Of a stretch of DNA of 64,000 nucleotides, positions 17,552-27,942 are shown piece by piece. The notes beneath the pieces are model-generated. The model made no database searches, had not been told where the DNA came from, and was given only the letters and a program-made list of their open reading frames with translations. Origin of the DNA: Nocardia vermiculata NBRC 100427 (GTDB lineage Bacteria > Actinomycetota > Actinomycetes > Mycobacteriales > Mycobacteriaceae); the NCBI RefSeq assembly GCF_001613265.1, contig NZ_BDCA01000002.1:124001-188000 (forward strand), read 5' to 3'. The position numbers and the translations under genes are program-made. Numbering within the stretch: position 1 is the stretch's first letter; every line of letters begins with the position of its first letter.

Positions 17552-17899
17552 GGGGTAGAACGCTAAGCGATCCCACCGACAGTGTTTGATTTGCCTCCGC
17601 TTCGCTGCTGTATTTTTGGCCTCCGCTTCGCTGCGGCGGGGTTTCGGCCCCCTGGGCCTCGATTTTTCACTCCTCCGGTCGGTCGCTTCGCTCCCTCCCT
17701 CCGTCGCTCCAAAATCGAGGCGGGCCGAAACCCTTGGATAGGAGCATTCTCGGGGAGCTGTGCCTCGAATGGTTCGGGCGTGGCAGGTGTGTTTCTGGCT
17801 GTAGGGGCGGTGGCTTGTGGGGAGCTCGCTGTGCACCGCACGCTGGGGAGTTGCCGGGGTCGGTGAACTTGTCGGTGGTGTAGGGCACTATCTGGGGCT
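17552..17899. other. Repeat-bearing spacer between sbcD and rmuC
   Basis: No gene supported. It holds a direct repeat CCTCCGCTTCGCTG (17590-17603 and 17621-17634), the long inverted repeat listed separately, and a GT-rich promoter-proximal stretch before rmuC. Open frames across it consist of repeat-derived Arg/Pro/Ser-rich translation. Confidence 0.5.
17641..17731. repeat. Long imperfect inverted repeat, REP/MITE-like
   Basis: GTTTCGGCCC ... CCTCGATTTT (17641-17666) is complementary, with a small bulge, to AAAATCGAGG-CGGGCCGAAAC (17711-17731). The 44-nt loop has repeats of GGTCGCTTCGCTCC and CTCCCTCC type. Adjacent copies of CCTCCGCTTCGCTG suggest a composite extragenic repeat. It lies between divergent genes, so a pure terminator role is unlikely. 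Confidence 0.6.
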
Positions 17900-19036
17900 A
17901 TGACCGCTTCGATGCTGTTTGCGTTGTTGTTGGCGTTCTGCGCGGGAGGGGCGCTCGGGTGGCTGGCGCATGCCTCCCGGGCGGGGCAGCGTACTGCTGC
18001 TGCCGAGGCCGAGCTCGCGGCGTTACGGGGGAACGAGGAGCTGGTCCGGCAGTCGCTGGGGGCGGTGAGCGCGGATGCGGCGCGGCACAATTCGCAGGCC
18101 ATCGGGACTCTGGTCGCGCCACTGCACGACGCGCTGGGCACCCTGAACCAGCACATTCAGCAGGTCGAGCACAATCGCATCAACGCGTACTCGGGTCTTC
18201 GTGAGCAGGTCGCGGGCATGCAGCAGCTCTCCCAGCAGTTGTCCGCGCAGACCGGTCAGCTCGTCTCCGCACTGCGCGCACCGCAGGTGCGCGGGCGGTG
18301 GGGTGAAATCCAGCTGGAACGAGTCGTCGAGCTGGCCGGCATGACCCGGCACTGCGACTTCGACACCCAGGTCACCGCGAACGGCCGCAACGGCACCATT
18401 CGCCCGGACCTGGTGGTGCGGCTGGCCGGTGGTCGGCAACTGGTGGTCGACGCCAAGGTTCCGTTGACCGCATATCTCGACGCCACCTCCGAGACCGATC
18501 CGCGCCGGCGCACCGAACAGCTGGCCCGGCATGCCAAACACCTGCGCGGCCATATCGATCAGCTCTCCGGCAAGGCCTATTGGGAAGCGTTCGATCCCGG
18601 TCCCGAGTTCGTGGTGCTGTTCATCCCCGGCGATCCGTTCCTGGACGCCGCACTGACAGCCGATTCCGGGCTTCTCGAATACGCTTTCGGCCGCAATGTG
18701 ATCCTCGCAACTCCCACCACACTCATCGCATTACTGCGAACCGTCGCGTTCGGCTGGCGACAGGAAGCACTGTCACATGACATGGCAACGATTCAGCAAT
18801 TGGGGCGGGAGCTGTACAACCGGTTGTCGACGGCGGGTAACCATCTCGACAAGCTCGGCACTCAACTCGGCAAGGCCGTCGACTCTTTCAACCACTCGGT
18901 GGCGTCGATCGAGTCCCGGGTGATGGTCACCGCGCGGCGTCTGCACGATCTGGATATCGGCGACCGCGCGGTCCCGGCAATTGCTCCCGTGCAATCGTGG
19001 CCACGGGCAGTAGGCTTCTCGGACACCAACGAGTAA
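17900..19036 (+). CDS. rmuC: DNA recombination protein RmuC
   Basis: 378 residues: one N-terminal membrane helix (about 5-24), a coiled coil (about 25-110) and the RmuC domain with GRWGEIQLERVVELAGM, VDAKVPLTAYLDA and VLFIPGDPFLDAAL. It is a predicted PD-(D/E)XK-like nuclease that limits inversions and recombination between repeats. ATG 17900 lacks an obvious ribosome site. It is next to sbcCD, another repair nuclease, though divergently transcribed. Confidence 0.92.
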   Translation: MTASMLFALLLAFCAGGALGWLAHASRAGQRTAAAEAELAALRGNEELVRQSLGAVSADAARHNSQAIGTLVAPLHDALGTLNQHIQQVEHNRINAYSGLREQVAGMQQLSQQLSAQTGQLVSALRAPQVRGRWGEIQLERVVELAGMTRHCDFDTQVTANGRNGTIRPDLVVRLAGGRQLVVDAKVPLTAYLDATSETDPRRRTEQLARHAKHLRGHIDQLSGKAYWEAFDPGPEFVVLFIPGDPFLDAALTADSGLLEYAFGRNVILATPTTLIALLRTVAFGWRQEALSHDMATIQQLGRELYNRLSTAGNHLDKLGTQLGKAVDSFNHSVASIESRVMVTARRLHDLDIGDRAVPAIAPVQSWPRAVGFSDTNE

Positions 19037-19093
19037 ACCTTCCCGCGCCCGGCCTCGACGCATGTTCCGGCCGCGGCAGATAGTGTGCTTTAC

Positions 19094-20050
19094 GTGGCAG
19101 CTACCCAACGCGAGCGATCCGATGTACCCGCATCGCACCTCTCGATCATCCCTACGGTGCCCGGCGTGCCCGCCGGCGCCGCGGTATTGATCGCGGTCGC
19201 GTGCACTTTCATCGGATTCTTCTTCGACTCCGGGAACAGCGGCAAGGAGCTGACCCATGTGTTCGCCGCGTTCTACATCATCGGATGTCTGATCGCAGCG
19301 TGCGTGGTGCGCTACCGCGGCCTGTTCACGACCATGGTGGCACCGCCCATCCTGCTGTTCGTCGGCGTCCCGATGGCCTACTGGCAGCTCACCGGACACA
19401 GCTCGACCTCGGTGAAGGACATCCTGCTGAACCTGGCCATCCCGCTGGTCAACCGCTTCCCGACCATGGCGCTGGCCACCGTGCTGGTCCTACTCGTCGG
19501 CGCGCTGCGGGTATGGCTGTACCGCAACGGGGATTCCGCGCCGCGCCCGGCGCGCGAACGCCGCAGAGCGAGCGACAGCTGGAATCCGCGCGCCGCGATG
19601 GCCGCCCGCACCCGCCGCGGCGCCGGCGACACCGCAGCCGCCGACACGCTGCGCCGTAATTCCCGCGACCGCAAGCGGCGCCCGGAAACCGCCGCCCGCG
19701 CCGAGACGGCGAAACGGGCCGCCACCACCAAACGGGCCGAGGGTGCCAAACGAGCCCAGGCCGCCAAACGCGGCGGCGCCCGCAAGCCCCAGCGGGCCGC
19801 ACCTCCCGAAGCCGAACCCGGCCGCCCGGCACGGCGGAGCGGAAAGCCTGCCGCCGAACGGCCGCAGAAGGTTCCTGCCGGGGCCCCCCATCCACGAACC
19901 ACGGACCGCGCCACGCCCGAACGCAGGCGCGCGGCCGCCGCGGAGCCGAAGCCGCGCCGGGGCCGTCCCCAGCCCCAGGGCGACGTTCCACCGCACCCGC
20001 GGCCGAATGTGCGCTACCGGGACCGCGATTCCGGACGCGTCGAACGCTGA
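19094..20050 (+). CDS. DUF6542 membrane protein with basic Lys/Arg/Ala-rich tail
   Basis: About 318 residues: four membrane segments in the first 150 residues (e.g. AGAAVLIAVACTFIGFFF, HVFAAFYIIGCLIAACVV, LATVLVLLVGALRVWLY), then a strongly basic disordered tail of about 165 residues with reiterated KRA units (AKRAATTKRAEGAKRAQAAK). The membrane part matches DUF6542, found beside ispH/xseA in mycobacteria (Rv1111c position). TAGTGT (19081-19086) lies 7 nt before GTG 19094, indicating a leaderless start; a GTG at 19085 overlaps that -10. Function unknown. Confidence 0.82.
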   Translation: MAATQRERSDVPASHLSIIPTVPGVPAGAAVLIAVACTFIGFFFDSGNSGKELTHVFAAFYIIGCLIAACVVRYRGLFTTMVAPPILLFVGVPMAYWQLTGHSSTSVKDILLNLAIPLVNRFPTMALATVLVLLVGALRVWLYRNGDSAPRPARERRRASDSWNPRAAMAARTRRGAGDTAAADTLRRNSRDRKRRPETAARAETAKRAATTKRAEGAKRAQAAKRGGARKPQRAAPPEAEPGRPARRSGKPAAERPQKVPAGAPHPRTTDRATPERRRAAAAEPKPRRGRPQPQGDVPPHPRPNVRYRDRDSGRVER

Positions 20051-20060
20051 TCCCGGCGCC

Positions 20061-20090
20061 GGCTCGCGCACTGCTCGCAGCGCGTGAGCC
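20061..20090. terminator. Imperfect hairpin between convergent DUF6542 gene and ispH
   Basis: GGCTCGCGC (20061-20069) is nearly complementary to GCGCGTGAGCC (20080-20090). It lies 10 nt after the upstream stop and has no U tract. A weak terminator call. Confidence 0.35.
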
Positions 20091-20203
20091 GACCCGGGCA
20101 GTGCACGCAGCGGCCCGCTCCCGAAAATCCCCACGCCAACAAGATCGTTTCGGCGCGCGGTGATGTTACGTTGCGGCGTAATACTTTTCGCGCGACCCGG
20201 AGG

Positions 20204-21208
20204 TCAGCGGCGCGCAGACGCGGTGCGCAGCTCGCGGGGCAGCGCGAACACCAGGGTCTCGTTGGCGGTGGTCACCGGCTGCACCTCGCCGTAACCGTGC
20301 TCGGCGAGCAGATCCAGCACACCACGCACCAGGATCTCCGGCACCGATGCGCCCGAGGTGATGCCGACCGTGGTGACACCGGACAGCCAGTCCGGGTCCA
20401 CCTCGCGGGCGTAATCGACCAGATGCGCCGCGCGGGCGCCCGCGTTCAGCGCGACTTCCACCAGGCGTACCGAGTTGGACGAGTTCCGCGAGCCCACCAC
20501 GATCACCAGATCGCATTCCGGGGCCATCGCCTTCACCGCGACCTGACGGTTCTGGGTGGCGTAGCAGATGTCGTCACTGGGCGGATCCTGCAGTTTCGGG
20601 AAGCGCTCCCGCAGCCGCTGCACCGTCTCCATCGTCTCGTCCACCGACAGGGTGGTCTGCGACAACCAGATGACCTTGTTCTCGTCGCGTACGTGCACAT
20701 CGTCGACGGCGGCGGGGCCGTCCACCAGCTGCACATGTTCGGGTGCCTCACCGGAGGTTCCCTCGACCTCCTCGTGGCCCTCGTGGCCGATGAGCAGGAT
20801 GTCGAAGTCGTCGCGGGCGAAGCGCTTGGCTTCCTGATGCACCTTCGTCACGAGCGGACAGGTGGCGTCGATGGTGTGCAGGCTGCGCGCGGCAGCGGCT
20901 TCGTGCACCGCCGGCGAGACACCGTGCGCGGAGAACACGAGTACGGCGCCCTCGGGCACCTCGTCGGTTTCGTCGACGAAGACCACGCCGCGGTCGCGCA
21001 GCGTCTCCACCACGTGCCGGTTGTGCACGATCTCCTTGCGCACGTAGATCGGCGCACCGTGCTTCTCCAGCGTGCGTTCCACTGTCTCCACCGCGCGGTC
21101 CACGCCCGCGCAGTAGCCACGGGGTTCGGCGAGCAGCACCCGCTTGCCCGCACCGGCCGAATCGGCGGACCGGGCGATTCCGACATTCAGGGGGATAGCC
21201 GAAGACAT
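20204..21208 (-). CDS. ispH: 4-hydroxy-3-methylbut-2-enyl diphosphate reductase
   Basis: 334 residues. Three Fe-S cluster cysteines are in place: Cys33 (PRGYCAGV), Cys117 (DATCPLV) and Cys215 (DICYATQNR), plus the SAHG, HEGHEE and GSRNSSNS family motifs. It catalyses the last step of the MEP route, giving IPP and DMAPP. The ATG at 21208 follows TAAGCT by 6 nt on the minus strand, a leaderless arrangement; the in-frame GTG at 21214 would fall before the predicted transcript start. It is divergent from the lipid-droplet gene, in conserved mycobacterial order. Confidence 0.95.
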   Translation of the reverse strand: MSSAIPLNVGIARSADSAGAGKRVLLAEPRGYCAGVDRAVETVERTLEKHGAPIYVRKEIVHNRHVVETLRDRGVVFVDETDEVPEGAVLVFSAHGVSPAVHEAAAARSLHTIDATCPLVTKVHQEAKRFARDDFDILLIGHEGHEEVEGTSGEAPEHVQLVDGPAAVDDVHVRDENKVIWLSQTTLSVDETMETVQRLRERFPKLQDPPSDDICYATQNRQVAVKAMAPECDLVIVVGSRNSSNSVRLVEVALNAGARAAHLVDYAREVDPDWLSGVTTVGITSGASVPEILVRGVLDLLAEHGYGEVQPVTTANETLVFALPRELRTASARR

Positions 21209-21320
21209 GTCCACAGCTTACGTGCGCGAGCCGCGAACGACAGCCGCGCCCGCGCGCGGAAGAATGACAGATGTGAACTCTGTTCTTTGCATCACCGGCC
21301 GTTTCGGGCAGGCTAGGGAC

Positions 21321-22073
21321 ATGTTTCGACCTCCCTACCTGGCCCGGGTCGCCGCTGGGGCCGCCGTTTACGCGCTCGAGGAAACCCGCCGGTTACCCGG
21401 TGCGGCACTCCATCTGCCGATCACCGCGATCAGCCAGCTGTTGCAGACCTCCATGCATCTGCAGCAGTTCGTGACCAGCCTCGCTCTCAAGGGTGACGAG
21501 GTCTTCGAGCGGCTGGGCAGCCGTCCCGAGGAGCAACCGGCCTGGGCGACCTTCGACGAGGATCTCGACGACGAGCAACCGTTCGGCAGTTCCGGTTTCG
21601 GTGCCGGCTTCACCGCCCGGGGCGCGGAGTTCGACGGTCGGCTCAGCCCGTTCGATCTGTACGGCGCCACCACCGAAGCCCCGGTCGCACCGGATTCGGT
21701 CGCGCCCGGCACCGACAACGGGTATGTCACATCTCACGGCGCGACCTCGGTCACCGGGGAGTCCGGTACGGCCGGTTTCCCGACGCCGAAAGCGCCCGAT
21801 ATGCCCGCGCCGGCTACGTCCACGGCCGACATCCCCGCGCCCGTGGACGCAGCCGATCCGGAGGCCGGCCGGCCCGAGCAGGGAGTTGTCGAACCCGAGG
21901 TTGCCGGTCGCTACGACTACGCGAACATGACGCTGGCCCAGTTGCGCGCACGGCTGCGGATGCTGAGCGTCGAAGAGCTGGCCGCGCTGCTGGACTACGA
22001 GCAGCGGACCTTGGACCGCGCACCGTTCGTGACGATGCTGACGAACCGGATCGCCACCGTGCAGGCCAAGTGA
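21321..22073 (+). CDS. Lipid droplet-associated protein (Rv1109c-like)
   Basis: 250 residues. The N-terminus ([20 protein letters not shown], then [20 protein letters not shown]) is the conserved amphipathic/hydrophobic region of mycolata lipid-droplet proteins. A variable acidic, Pro/Thr-rich middle follows, then a conserved C-terminal helix ([25 protein letters not shown]). Start ATG 21321 is chosen because homologues begin MFRPPYL; the frame is open to 21144 but that part overlaps the ispH promoter. The stop overlaps xseA by GTGA. Confidence 0.8.
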   Translation: MFRPPYLARVAAGAAVYALEETRRLPGAALHLPITAISQLLQTSMHLQQFVTSLALKGDEVFERLGSRPEEQPAWATFDEDLDDEQPFGSSGFGAGFTARGAEFDGRLSPFDLYGATTEAPVAPDSVAPGTDNGYVTSHGATSVTGESGTAGFPTPKAPDMPAPATSTADIPAPVDAADPEAGRPEQGVVEPEVAGRYDYANMTLAQLRARLRMLSVEELAALLDYEQRTLDRAPFVTMLTNRIATVQAK

Positions 22074-23413
22074 GCGAATCACGCGCCGATGCGCCGGTAG
22101 CCGGGGGCCGAGCCGCCGGGGATTCGGCGCGGTCCGCCAACTCCGCGGAACAGCCGTGGCCGGTACGCAGTATCGCGATGAAGGTCGCGCAGTGGATCGA
22201 CCGGCTCGGCAGCGTGTGGGTGGAAGGGCAGATCACCCAGATCAATGCCCGCCCCGGCACCCGGACCGCATTTCTGGTGCTGCGTGATACCGCGGCCGAC
22301 ATGTCGCTGACGGTCACCTGCGATCCGCAACTGCTGCGCGCGGCCGCGGTACCGCTGCAGGAGGGCAGCCGTGTCGTCGTCTACGGCAAGCTGACCTACT
22401 TCACCGGCCGCGGCACACTGTCGCTGCGCGTCACCGAGATTCGCCCGGTCGGTATCGGCGAGCTGCTGGCCCGAATCGAACGCCTGAAGGCGCTGCTCTC
22501 GGCGGAGGGCCTGTTCGATCCGCGACTCAAGCGCCCGATTCCCTTTCTCCCCAAGGTGATCGGCCTGATCACCGGCCGGGCGAGCGCCGCCGAACACGAT
22601 GTCGTGACGGTCGCTCAACAGCGTTGGCCTGCCGTGCGTTTCGAGATCCGCAATACCGCGGTCCAGGGCGCGAATGCGGTGCCGCAGATGCTGGACGCCC
22701 TCGCCGAGCTCGACGAGCACCCCGAGGTCGAGGTGATCGTGCTGGCGCGCGGCGGTGGCAGTGTCGAGGATCTGCTGCCGTTCTCCGACGAAACCCTGTG
22801 CCGGGCCATCGTTTCCGCCACTACTCCGATCGTGAGCGCGGTCGGTCACGAGCCGGACAATCCGCTCTCGGACTATGTCGCGGATCTGCGCGCGGCAACA
22901 CCTACCGACGCCGCCAAGCGTCTGGTGCCCGATGCCGCCGCCGAATTGGCGGGAGTGCGCGAGCTGCGCGCCCGGTCGGCCGCGGCCCTGCGTGGCTGGG
23001 TCGATCGCGAGGCCCACGCGCTGCGGCAGTTGCGTTCACGGCCGGTGCTGGCCGAACCACTGCGGCTGCTCGAGCAACGGCACGACGAGATCGAACGGCA
23101 ACGTAACTCCGCGCGCCGCGCCATCGAGCACACCCTGACGGCCGAGGCCACCACGACGCGCCACCTGCGCGAGAAATTGACCGCCGTCGGCCCGGCCGCC
23201 ACCCTGGCCCGCGGTTACGCCGTCGTACAGCGGGTGACGGGCACCGAGCGCCATGTGGTGCGCACGGTCGCCGATTCACCACCGGGCACCCAGTTGCGCA
23301 TCCGGGTCGCCGACGGCGCGGTGACGGCCGCGGCCCTGGGCAGCCAGGCATTGGCCAACCCGATTCCCGATACCGACGACCAGGAGAACAGGAGCAGCCA
23401 TGACGGAGAGTGA
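22070..23413 (+). CDS. xseA: Exodeoxyribonuclease VII large subunit
   Basis: 447 residues: OB-fold (about 25-125: [21 protein letters not shown]), catalytic domain with [13 protein letters not shown] and [15 protein letters not shown], and a C-terminal helical region that binds XseB. It degrades single-stranded DNA to oligonucleotides. GTG 22070 overlaps the previous stop by four bases; the 3' end overlaps xseB by 14 nt. Confidence 0.95.
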   Translation: MSESRADAPVAGGRAAGDSARSANSAEQPWPVRSIAMKVAQWIDRLGSVWVEGQITQINARPGTRTAFLVLRDTAADMSLTVTCDPQLLRAAAVPLQEGSRVVVYGKLTYFTGRGTLSLRVTEIRPVGIGELLARIERLKALLSAEGLFDPRLKRPIPFLPKVIGLITGRASAAEHDVVTVAQQRWPAVRFEIRNTAVQGANAVPQMLDALAELDEHPEVEVIVLARGGGSVEDLLPFSDETLCRAIVSATTPIVSAVGHEPDNPLSDYVADLRAATPTDAAKRLVPDAAAELAGVRELRARSAAALRGWVDREAHALRQLRSRPVLAEPLRLLEQRHDEIERQRNSARRAIEHTLTAEATTTRHLREKLTAVGPAATLARGYAVVQRVTGTERHVVRTVADSPPGTQLRIRVADGAVTAAALGSQALANPIPDTDDQENRSSHDGE

Positions 23414-23630
23414 AGTCGCCGAAATCGCGACCTTCGGCTACGAACGCGCCCGCGACGAACTGGTCAACGTCGTCAAGATGCTGGAACAGGGCGGGATGGA
23501 TCTCGACGATTCGCTGGCGCTGTGGGAACGCGGCGAGGCGCTGGCCGCGCGCTGCGAGGACCACCTCGCGGGTGCCCGCCGACGTGTCGAGGACGCGCTG
23601 GCCCGGCACGGGGACGGTGACCGGGAGTGA
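23400..23630 (+). CDS. xseB: Exodeoxyribonuclease VII small subunit
   Basis: 76 residues with the family pattern [36 protein letters not shown], broken here as [14 protein letters not shown] ... [14 protein letters not shown]. Several copies bind the XseA stalk. ATG 23400 lies inside the end of xseA and has GGAG upstream (AGGAGAACAGG tract). Confidence 0.95.
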   Translation: MTESEVAEIATFGYERARDELVNVVKMLEQGGMDLDDSLALWERGEALAARCEDHLAGARRRVEDALARHGDGDRE

Positions 23631-23632
23631 CC

Positions 23633-23977
23633 ATGGAGATCAATCGCATCGTCCCCGATCTGCGTGTCGCCGATATGGAACGCGCTCGCGCCTTCTACCG
23701 GGCTCTGGGGCTGGAGGAGGTGATGGATCTGGGCTGGGCGGTGACCCTCGCCTCGCCGAGCAACCCGAGCGCGCAGGTCATGCTGTTCGGTGCGAATGCC
23801 GAGGATCCACAGCCCGATATGAGCGTCGAGGTCGCCGATGTGGATGCCGCGCACGAGACGATGGTCGCCGCCGGGGCGGAGATCGTCTACGCCCTGCGCG
23901 ACGAGCCCTGGGGTGTCCGGCGCTTCTTCGTCCGCGACCCGGACGGCACGGTGGTCAACGTGGTGATGCACCGCTGA
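23633..23977 (+). CDS. VOC superfamily (glyoxalase/bleomycin-resistance fold) protein
   Basis: 114 residues with a single betaalphabetabetabeta VOC unit pair: VPDLRVADMERARAFYRALG at the start and RRFFVRDPDGTVVNVV at the end. VOC proteins include lyases, dioxygenases and drug-binding proteins; nothing here fixes the reaction. ATG 23633 has GGGAG 5 nt upstream; a GTG at 23627 overlapping the xseB stop is an alternative. Last gene of the xseAB operon. Confidence 0.8.
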   Translation: MEINRIVPDLRVADMERARAFYRALGLEEVMDLGWAVTLASPSNPSAQVMLFGANAEDPQPDMSVEVADVDAAHETMVAAGAEIVYALRDEPWGVRRFFVRDPDGTVVNVVMHR

Positions 23978-23990
23978 CCACGGCGGTGAC

Positions 23991-24569
23991 TCAGGGCTGC
24001 AGCGGCTGGGCGGCATCGACCGCCGCGGCGAGCGTTTGGTACGAGCCGTCGCCGGCTGCGCCCTTGAGCAGCACGCGGCTGCTGCCGAAGTCCGCGATCC
24101 AGGCCGGCTCACTGTCGGCGACGTGGTAGACGGTCCATTTCTGGGTACCGACCATGCGTTCCCCGGAGGGACTGCGGGTGTCGACTACATGCTTGGCCAG
24201 TGCGCTCTCGCTGGCGTCGGTCTGGCTGAGCTGCAGGTAGGTGCCGTTGGAGGTGATGTAGCCGACCGTGCTGATCTTGCCGCCGCTCTGGCCCACGATG
24301 GTGTCGCGGCTCCCGGAGTTGGGCTGCCAGTCGGCCGGTACGGCGGGATCGCGGATCGGGAACCGCATCACATCGGCGTCGTCGTGCAGTGCGGACTGCA
24401 CATCGAAGGTGGGGACCTTGCCCGGTGTGGGGCCGTCCGCGGAGAAGGTGCATTGGCTGGCCACCGCGGCCAGCACCACACAGATCAGCAACAGCGGGAT
24501 CAACGACCAGATCAGATCCCGGTAGTCGTTCATGATGCGTGGTTTCTGCGACACGTCCCAAGTATCCAT
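23991..24569 (-). CDS. DUF4245 membrane-anchored protein
   Basis: 192 residues: a short cytoplasmic start with KPRIMNDYRDLIWSLIP, one membrane helix (about 20-40), and an extracytoplasmic domain (FDVQSALHDDADVMRFPIRDP, VPADWQPNSGS). This is the DUF4245 pattern, found beside glpX in mycobacteria (Rv1100 position). It converges with the VOC gene and is divergent from glpX. Start 24569 is preferred to 24533 because homologues have residues before KPRI. Function unknown. Confidence 0.82.
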   Translation of the reverse strand: MDTWDVSQKPRIMNDYRDLIWSLIPLLLICVVLAAVASQCTFSADGPTPGKVPTFDVQSALHDDADVMRFPIRDPAVPADWQPNSGSRDTIVGQSGGKISTVGYITSNGTYLQLSQTDASESALAKHVVDTRSPSGERMVGTQKWTVYHVADSEPAWIADFGSSRVLLKGAAGDGSYQTLAAAVDAAQPLQP

Positions 24570-24722
24570 GCGGCCCCCGCGCCGCCGGTCCCCGGGCTGC
24601 GAGGCGGTCGTCACACCCGCTCCTACCGGCGCGGACAGGTGTGGAACAGCAGTACCTGATCTACCGATCCGGGCGTTCTGCGACAATTCACGCAGCAAAG
24701 TACAACTCGAGGAGGCACCGTC

Positions 24723-25769
24723 ATGACGGCATCCACACCCGCTACCAGCCGCCGCCGCGAGGCCCCGGACCGCAACCTCGCATTGGAGTTGGTCCGGGTG
24801 ACCGAGGCCGGCGCGATGGCCGCGGGCCGCTGGGTCGGCCGTGGTGACAAGGAAGGCGGTGACGGCGCGGCCGTCGACGCGATGCGTCAACTGGTGGCGA
24901 CGGTCTCGATGTCGGGCATCGTCGTGATCGGCGAGGGCGAGAAGGACGAAGCCCCGATGCTCTACAACGGCGAGGCCGTGGGCGACGGGACCGGCCCCGA
25001 GGTCGATTTCGCGGTCGATCCGATCGACGGCACCACCCTGATGTCGAAGGGTTCCTCCGGCGCTATCTCGGTGCTGGCGGTGGCCGAGCGCGGCGCCATG
25101 TTCGACCCGTCCGCGGTGTTCTACATGGAGAAGATCGCGGTCGGCCCGGACGCTGCCGATGTGATCGACCTGTCGGCGCCGATCGCCGAGAATCTGCGCC
25201 GGGTGGCCAAGGTCAAGAACTCGCTGGTCTCGGACCTGACGGTATGTGTGCTCGACCGTTCCCGCCACGCCCGCCACATCCAGGAGGTGCGTGACGCCGG
25301 CGCCCGCATCCGCCTGATCTCCGACGGCGATGTGGCCGGTGCGATCGCCTGCGCCCGCCCCGATTCGGGTACCGACATGCTGGTCGGTATCGGTGGCACC
25401 CCCGAGGGCATCATCGCGGCGGCCGCGCTGCGTTGTATGGGCGGTGCGCTGCAGGGCAAGCTGGCGCCGAAGGACGACGAGGAGAAGCAGAAGGCGATCG
25501 ACGCCGGCCACGACCTCGATCGCATCCTCGGCACCGAGGATCTGGTCTCCGGTGAGAACGTCTTCTTCTCCGCGACCGGCGTCACCGACGGCGACCTGCT
25601 CAAGGGCGTGCGCTACTACAGCGGTGGCGCGTCCACCCAGTCGATCGTGATGCGGTCCAAGTCCGGCACCGTGCGGATCGTCGACGCCTACCATCGGCTC
25701 ACCAAGCTGCACGAGTACGCCTCGGTCGACTTCGTCGGCGACGAGGACGCGGTGCCGCCGCTGCCCTGA
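24723..25769 (+). CDS. glpX: Class II fructose-1,6-bisphosphatase
   Basis: 348 residues with the GlpX metal-binding motifs [11 protein letters not shown] (about 70-80) and VDPIDGTT (98-105), and [17 protein letters not shown] further on. It is the gluconeogenic phosphatase of mycobacteria and relatives. ATG 24723 has an excellent site (GAGGAGG, about 24706-24713). Confidence 0.96.
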   Translation: MTASTPATSRRREAPDRNLALELVRVTEAGAMAAGRWVGRGDKEGGDGAAVDAMRQLVATVSMSGIVVIGEGEKDEAPMLYNGEAVGDGTGPEVDFAVDPIDGTTLMSKGSSGAISVLAVAERGAMFDPSAVFYMEKIAVGPDAADVIDLSAPIAENLRRVAKVKNSLVSDLTVCVLDRSRHARHIQEVRDAGARIRLISDGDVAGAIACARPDSGTDMLVGIGGTPEGIIAAAALRCMGGALQGKLAPKDDEEKQKAIDAGHDLDRILGTEDLVSGENVFFSATGVTDGDLLKGVRYYSGGASTQSIVMRSKSGTVRIVDAYHRLTKLHEYASVDFVGDEDAVPPLP

Positions 25770-25854
25770 GCGGACACCTCATCGAACACGCGGCCGTCGC
25801 GCCCGCACCACTCGCGGGGGCGACGGCCGGCTCTCGTCTTGCGGCCGCCGCCGC

Positions 25855-26982
25855 TCAGGAAGGATGCGAGCTCGCCGCCACCCGGTACCGGTCGAGGGCG
25901 CGCGGATCGAATTCCAGCCCGTGACCCGGCCGGTCCCGATCCGGCCGCAGAGCCCCGGCGTGCGGGCGCAGCACTCCGTCGAAGGCCATGTTCTCGATCC
26001 GGACGTGGTCGTGGAAGTACTCGAGATGGCGCAGATGCCAGATCGCGGTGCCGACGTGTGCGCTGACCTGCGGCGCGCAGTGCAGGGACAGATCGAGCCC
26101 GCGCGCATCGCACAGCGCGGCCACCCGCAGCACTCCGCTGATACCGAGGCAGCGGGTCACATCGGCCTGCAGGCAGTCGACCGCCTCCGCATCGAGCATG
26201 GCTTGGAAGTAGGGCAGGTGGTAGCCGTATTCACCGGCGGCGATGTCGAGTCCACCTGGTCCGTGCTCACGCAGGTGCCGTAGACCGGCGAGATCGTCGG
26301 AGCTGACCGGTTCCTCGAGCCAGCGCACCCCCTGGTCGCCGAAGTACTGCGCCCACCACAGCGCCTGTTTGCGGGTGTAGGCGCCGTTGGCGTCGACGAA
26401 CAGTTCCACCTGGTCGCCGATGGCGGAGCGGGCGGCGGCGAGGCGGCCGATATCGGCGTCGGGATCGCGGCCCACCTTCATCTTGACCCGCGGAACCCCG
26501 GCCGCGGCCCAGCCGCTCAGTTGGTCGGCGAGTTGCGTGTTGTCGTAGGAGGTGAATCCGCCGCTGCCGTAGATCGGGGTGGCGTCGTGAATCGCGCCGA
26601 CGGTCCGGCTGAGGGGTTCGTCGAGCAGGCGGGCGCGCAGATCCCACAGGGCGATGTCGACCGCCGAGATCGCCTCGGCAACCAAGCCCGGTTTGCCGAG
26701 ATTCCGGACGGCGTGCTGCATCGCGGACCAGGACGCCGCGGGGGTCGAGGCTTCGCGACCGATCACCGCGTCCGCGAGTTTTCCTCCGACGATCGTCACC
26801 GCGGCGGGGCCCGCGTAGGTATAGCCGATTCCGGTGCGACCACCCGCCGCGGCCGTGACGATGACGAGGGTGGTCGACTCCCATGCCAAAGTGCCGTCGG
26901 ATTCGGGCGCGTCGGTGGGGATCGTGTACGCCACCGACTGCAGTGAGTCGATCGGGATGCTGGTCCCACTGGAGAGGGTCAC
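25855..26982 (-). CDS. Mandelate racemase / muconate-lactonizing family enzyme (enolase superfamily)
   Basis: 375 residues: N-terminal capping domain, then the barrel with KMKVGRD (KxK base, about residues 170-176), VDANGAY and EEPVS (metal Asp/Glu), AGEYGY, and LHCAP (second base His). These are the catalytic residues of the MR/MLE subgroup, which abstract a proton next to a carboxylate. Substrate not identifiable. It stands alone between glpX and a porin and is not part of the mycobacterial backbone order, so it is an accessory insertion. Confidence 0.88.
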   Translation of the reverse strand: MTLSSGTSIPIDSLQSVAYTIPTDAPESDGTLAWESTTLVIVTAAAGGRTGIGYTYAGPAAVTIVGGKLADAVIGREASTPAASWSAMQHAVRNLGKPGLVAEAISAVDIALWDLRARLLDEPLSRTVGAIHDATPIYGSGGFTSYDNTQLADQLSGWAAAGVPRVKMKVGRDPDADIGRLAAARSAIGDQVELFVDANGAYTRKQALWWAQYFGDQGVRWLEEPVSSDDLAGLRHLREHGPGGLDIAAGEYGYHLPYFQAMLDAEAVDCLQADVTRCLGISGVLRVAALCDARGLDLSLHCAPQVSAHVGTAIWHLRHLEYFHDHVRIENMAFDGVLRPHAGALRPDRDRPGHGLEFDPRALDRYRVAASSHPS

Positions 26983-27151
26983 GGGGTCGTGCTACCCGGC
27001 TCTGCTGTGCTCATGCGGACCTTTTCCCGCTCCGGTGCGACGGGCAGCCGCCCGGCACACTGACATTCACCCGCACGAGAGAGCGGCGCCGCAGCAAATT
27101 CTTCGCATTCGGCGCCGCCCTGAAATTCGGACGATTGTCAGATCTCGGTCG

Positions 27152-27763
27152 TCAAATCCACAACGGATCGCCGTAGACGACTCCGATGTCGTCGAGGCTG
27201 TCGGTGTGCAACTGCATGAGCGTGTACTGACGCACCACCGCCGGGCCGATGCACCCGTTGACGACCAGATGAATGTCACGCATCATGATCCGCGCCGGCA
27301 CTCCCGACACGACTTCCTTCGTCAAGAGCGGCACGTCGCTCACACTGCCCGGCCCGACGTTGATCGATACCACCGGGCCGATATCTTCCTGGTCCAGCAG
27401 TCCCGGGTTGAGATACGCGTTGGGCCCCACCCCGACGTTGCCTCCCTGCAGTTCAACCGCACAGCCGACGTGATAGCCGACCGCCAGCGTGCCGCCGCTC
27501 GGCGCGTCCGAACGGGTATAGGAGCTACCCGAGATGAACACTTCACGCACGGTGCCCGAGGCGTTCAACGGCGGCACCTTGTTGATCGACTCACCCTCGC
27601 TCCCGACGACGAATGTCGGACCGTCCGGTGAAGCGAAAGTCTTTTCGTGCGGAGGCATCGGAACGACCTCGGCGGCCGCGGACTGCGCGGACATCACCGG
27701 TATCGCGAGGGCCGCGGCTGACAACGCGCACGACAGAACACATCTGGCGAGGCTGGATGGCAT
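27152..27763 (-). CDS. MspA-family outer-membrane porin
   Basis: 203 residues with a signal peptide (hydrophobic about 8-30, cleavage near SAAAE). The mature part has MspA-like features: [32 protein letters not shown], a conserved [12 protein letters not shown] strand and a C-terminal [18 protein letters not shown], similar in layout to the STGDSVTTYGEPW end of MspA. Such porins form channels through the mycolic-acid outer membrane. Start ATG 27763 follows TACGAT by 6 nt on the minus strand (leaderless pattern); the frame is open to 27793. Confidence 0.8.
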   Translation of the reverse strand: MPSSLARCVLSCALSAAALAIPVMSAQSAAAEVVPMPPHEKTFASPDGPTFVVGSEGESINKVPPLNASGTVREVFISGSSYTRSDAPSGGTLAVGYHVGCAVELQGGNVGVGPNAYLNPGLLDQEDIGPVVSINVGPGSVSDVPLLTKEVVSGVPARIMMRDIHLVVNGCIGPAVVRQYTLMQLHTDSLDDIGVVYGDPLWI

Positions 27764-27942
27764 GGAGGGATCGTAGCCCGATATTCCTGACATTCAGCAA
27801 TTTCGGGGCTATTTGTGCCGTCACGGCGGCGCCGGAACGAATCGACCGGCGCGGCGAGCGCCGATATTCCCGTCCACTCCTGTGCGAAAAGCCTCAGGCA
27901 TGGTCGCGCACCCGACCCGCACACAGGCTTAGTGTCGATGGT

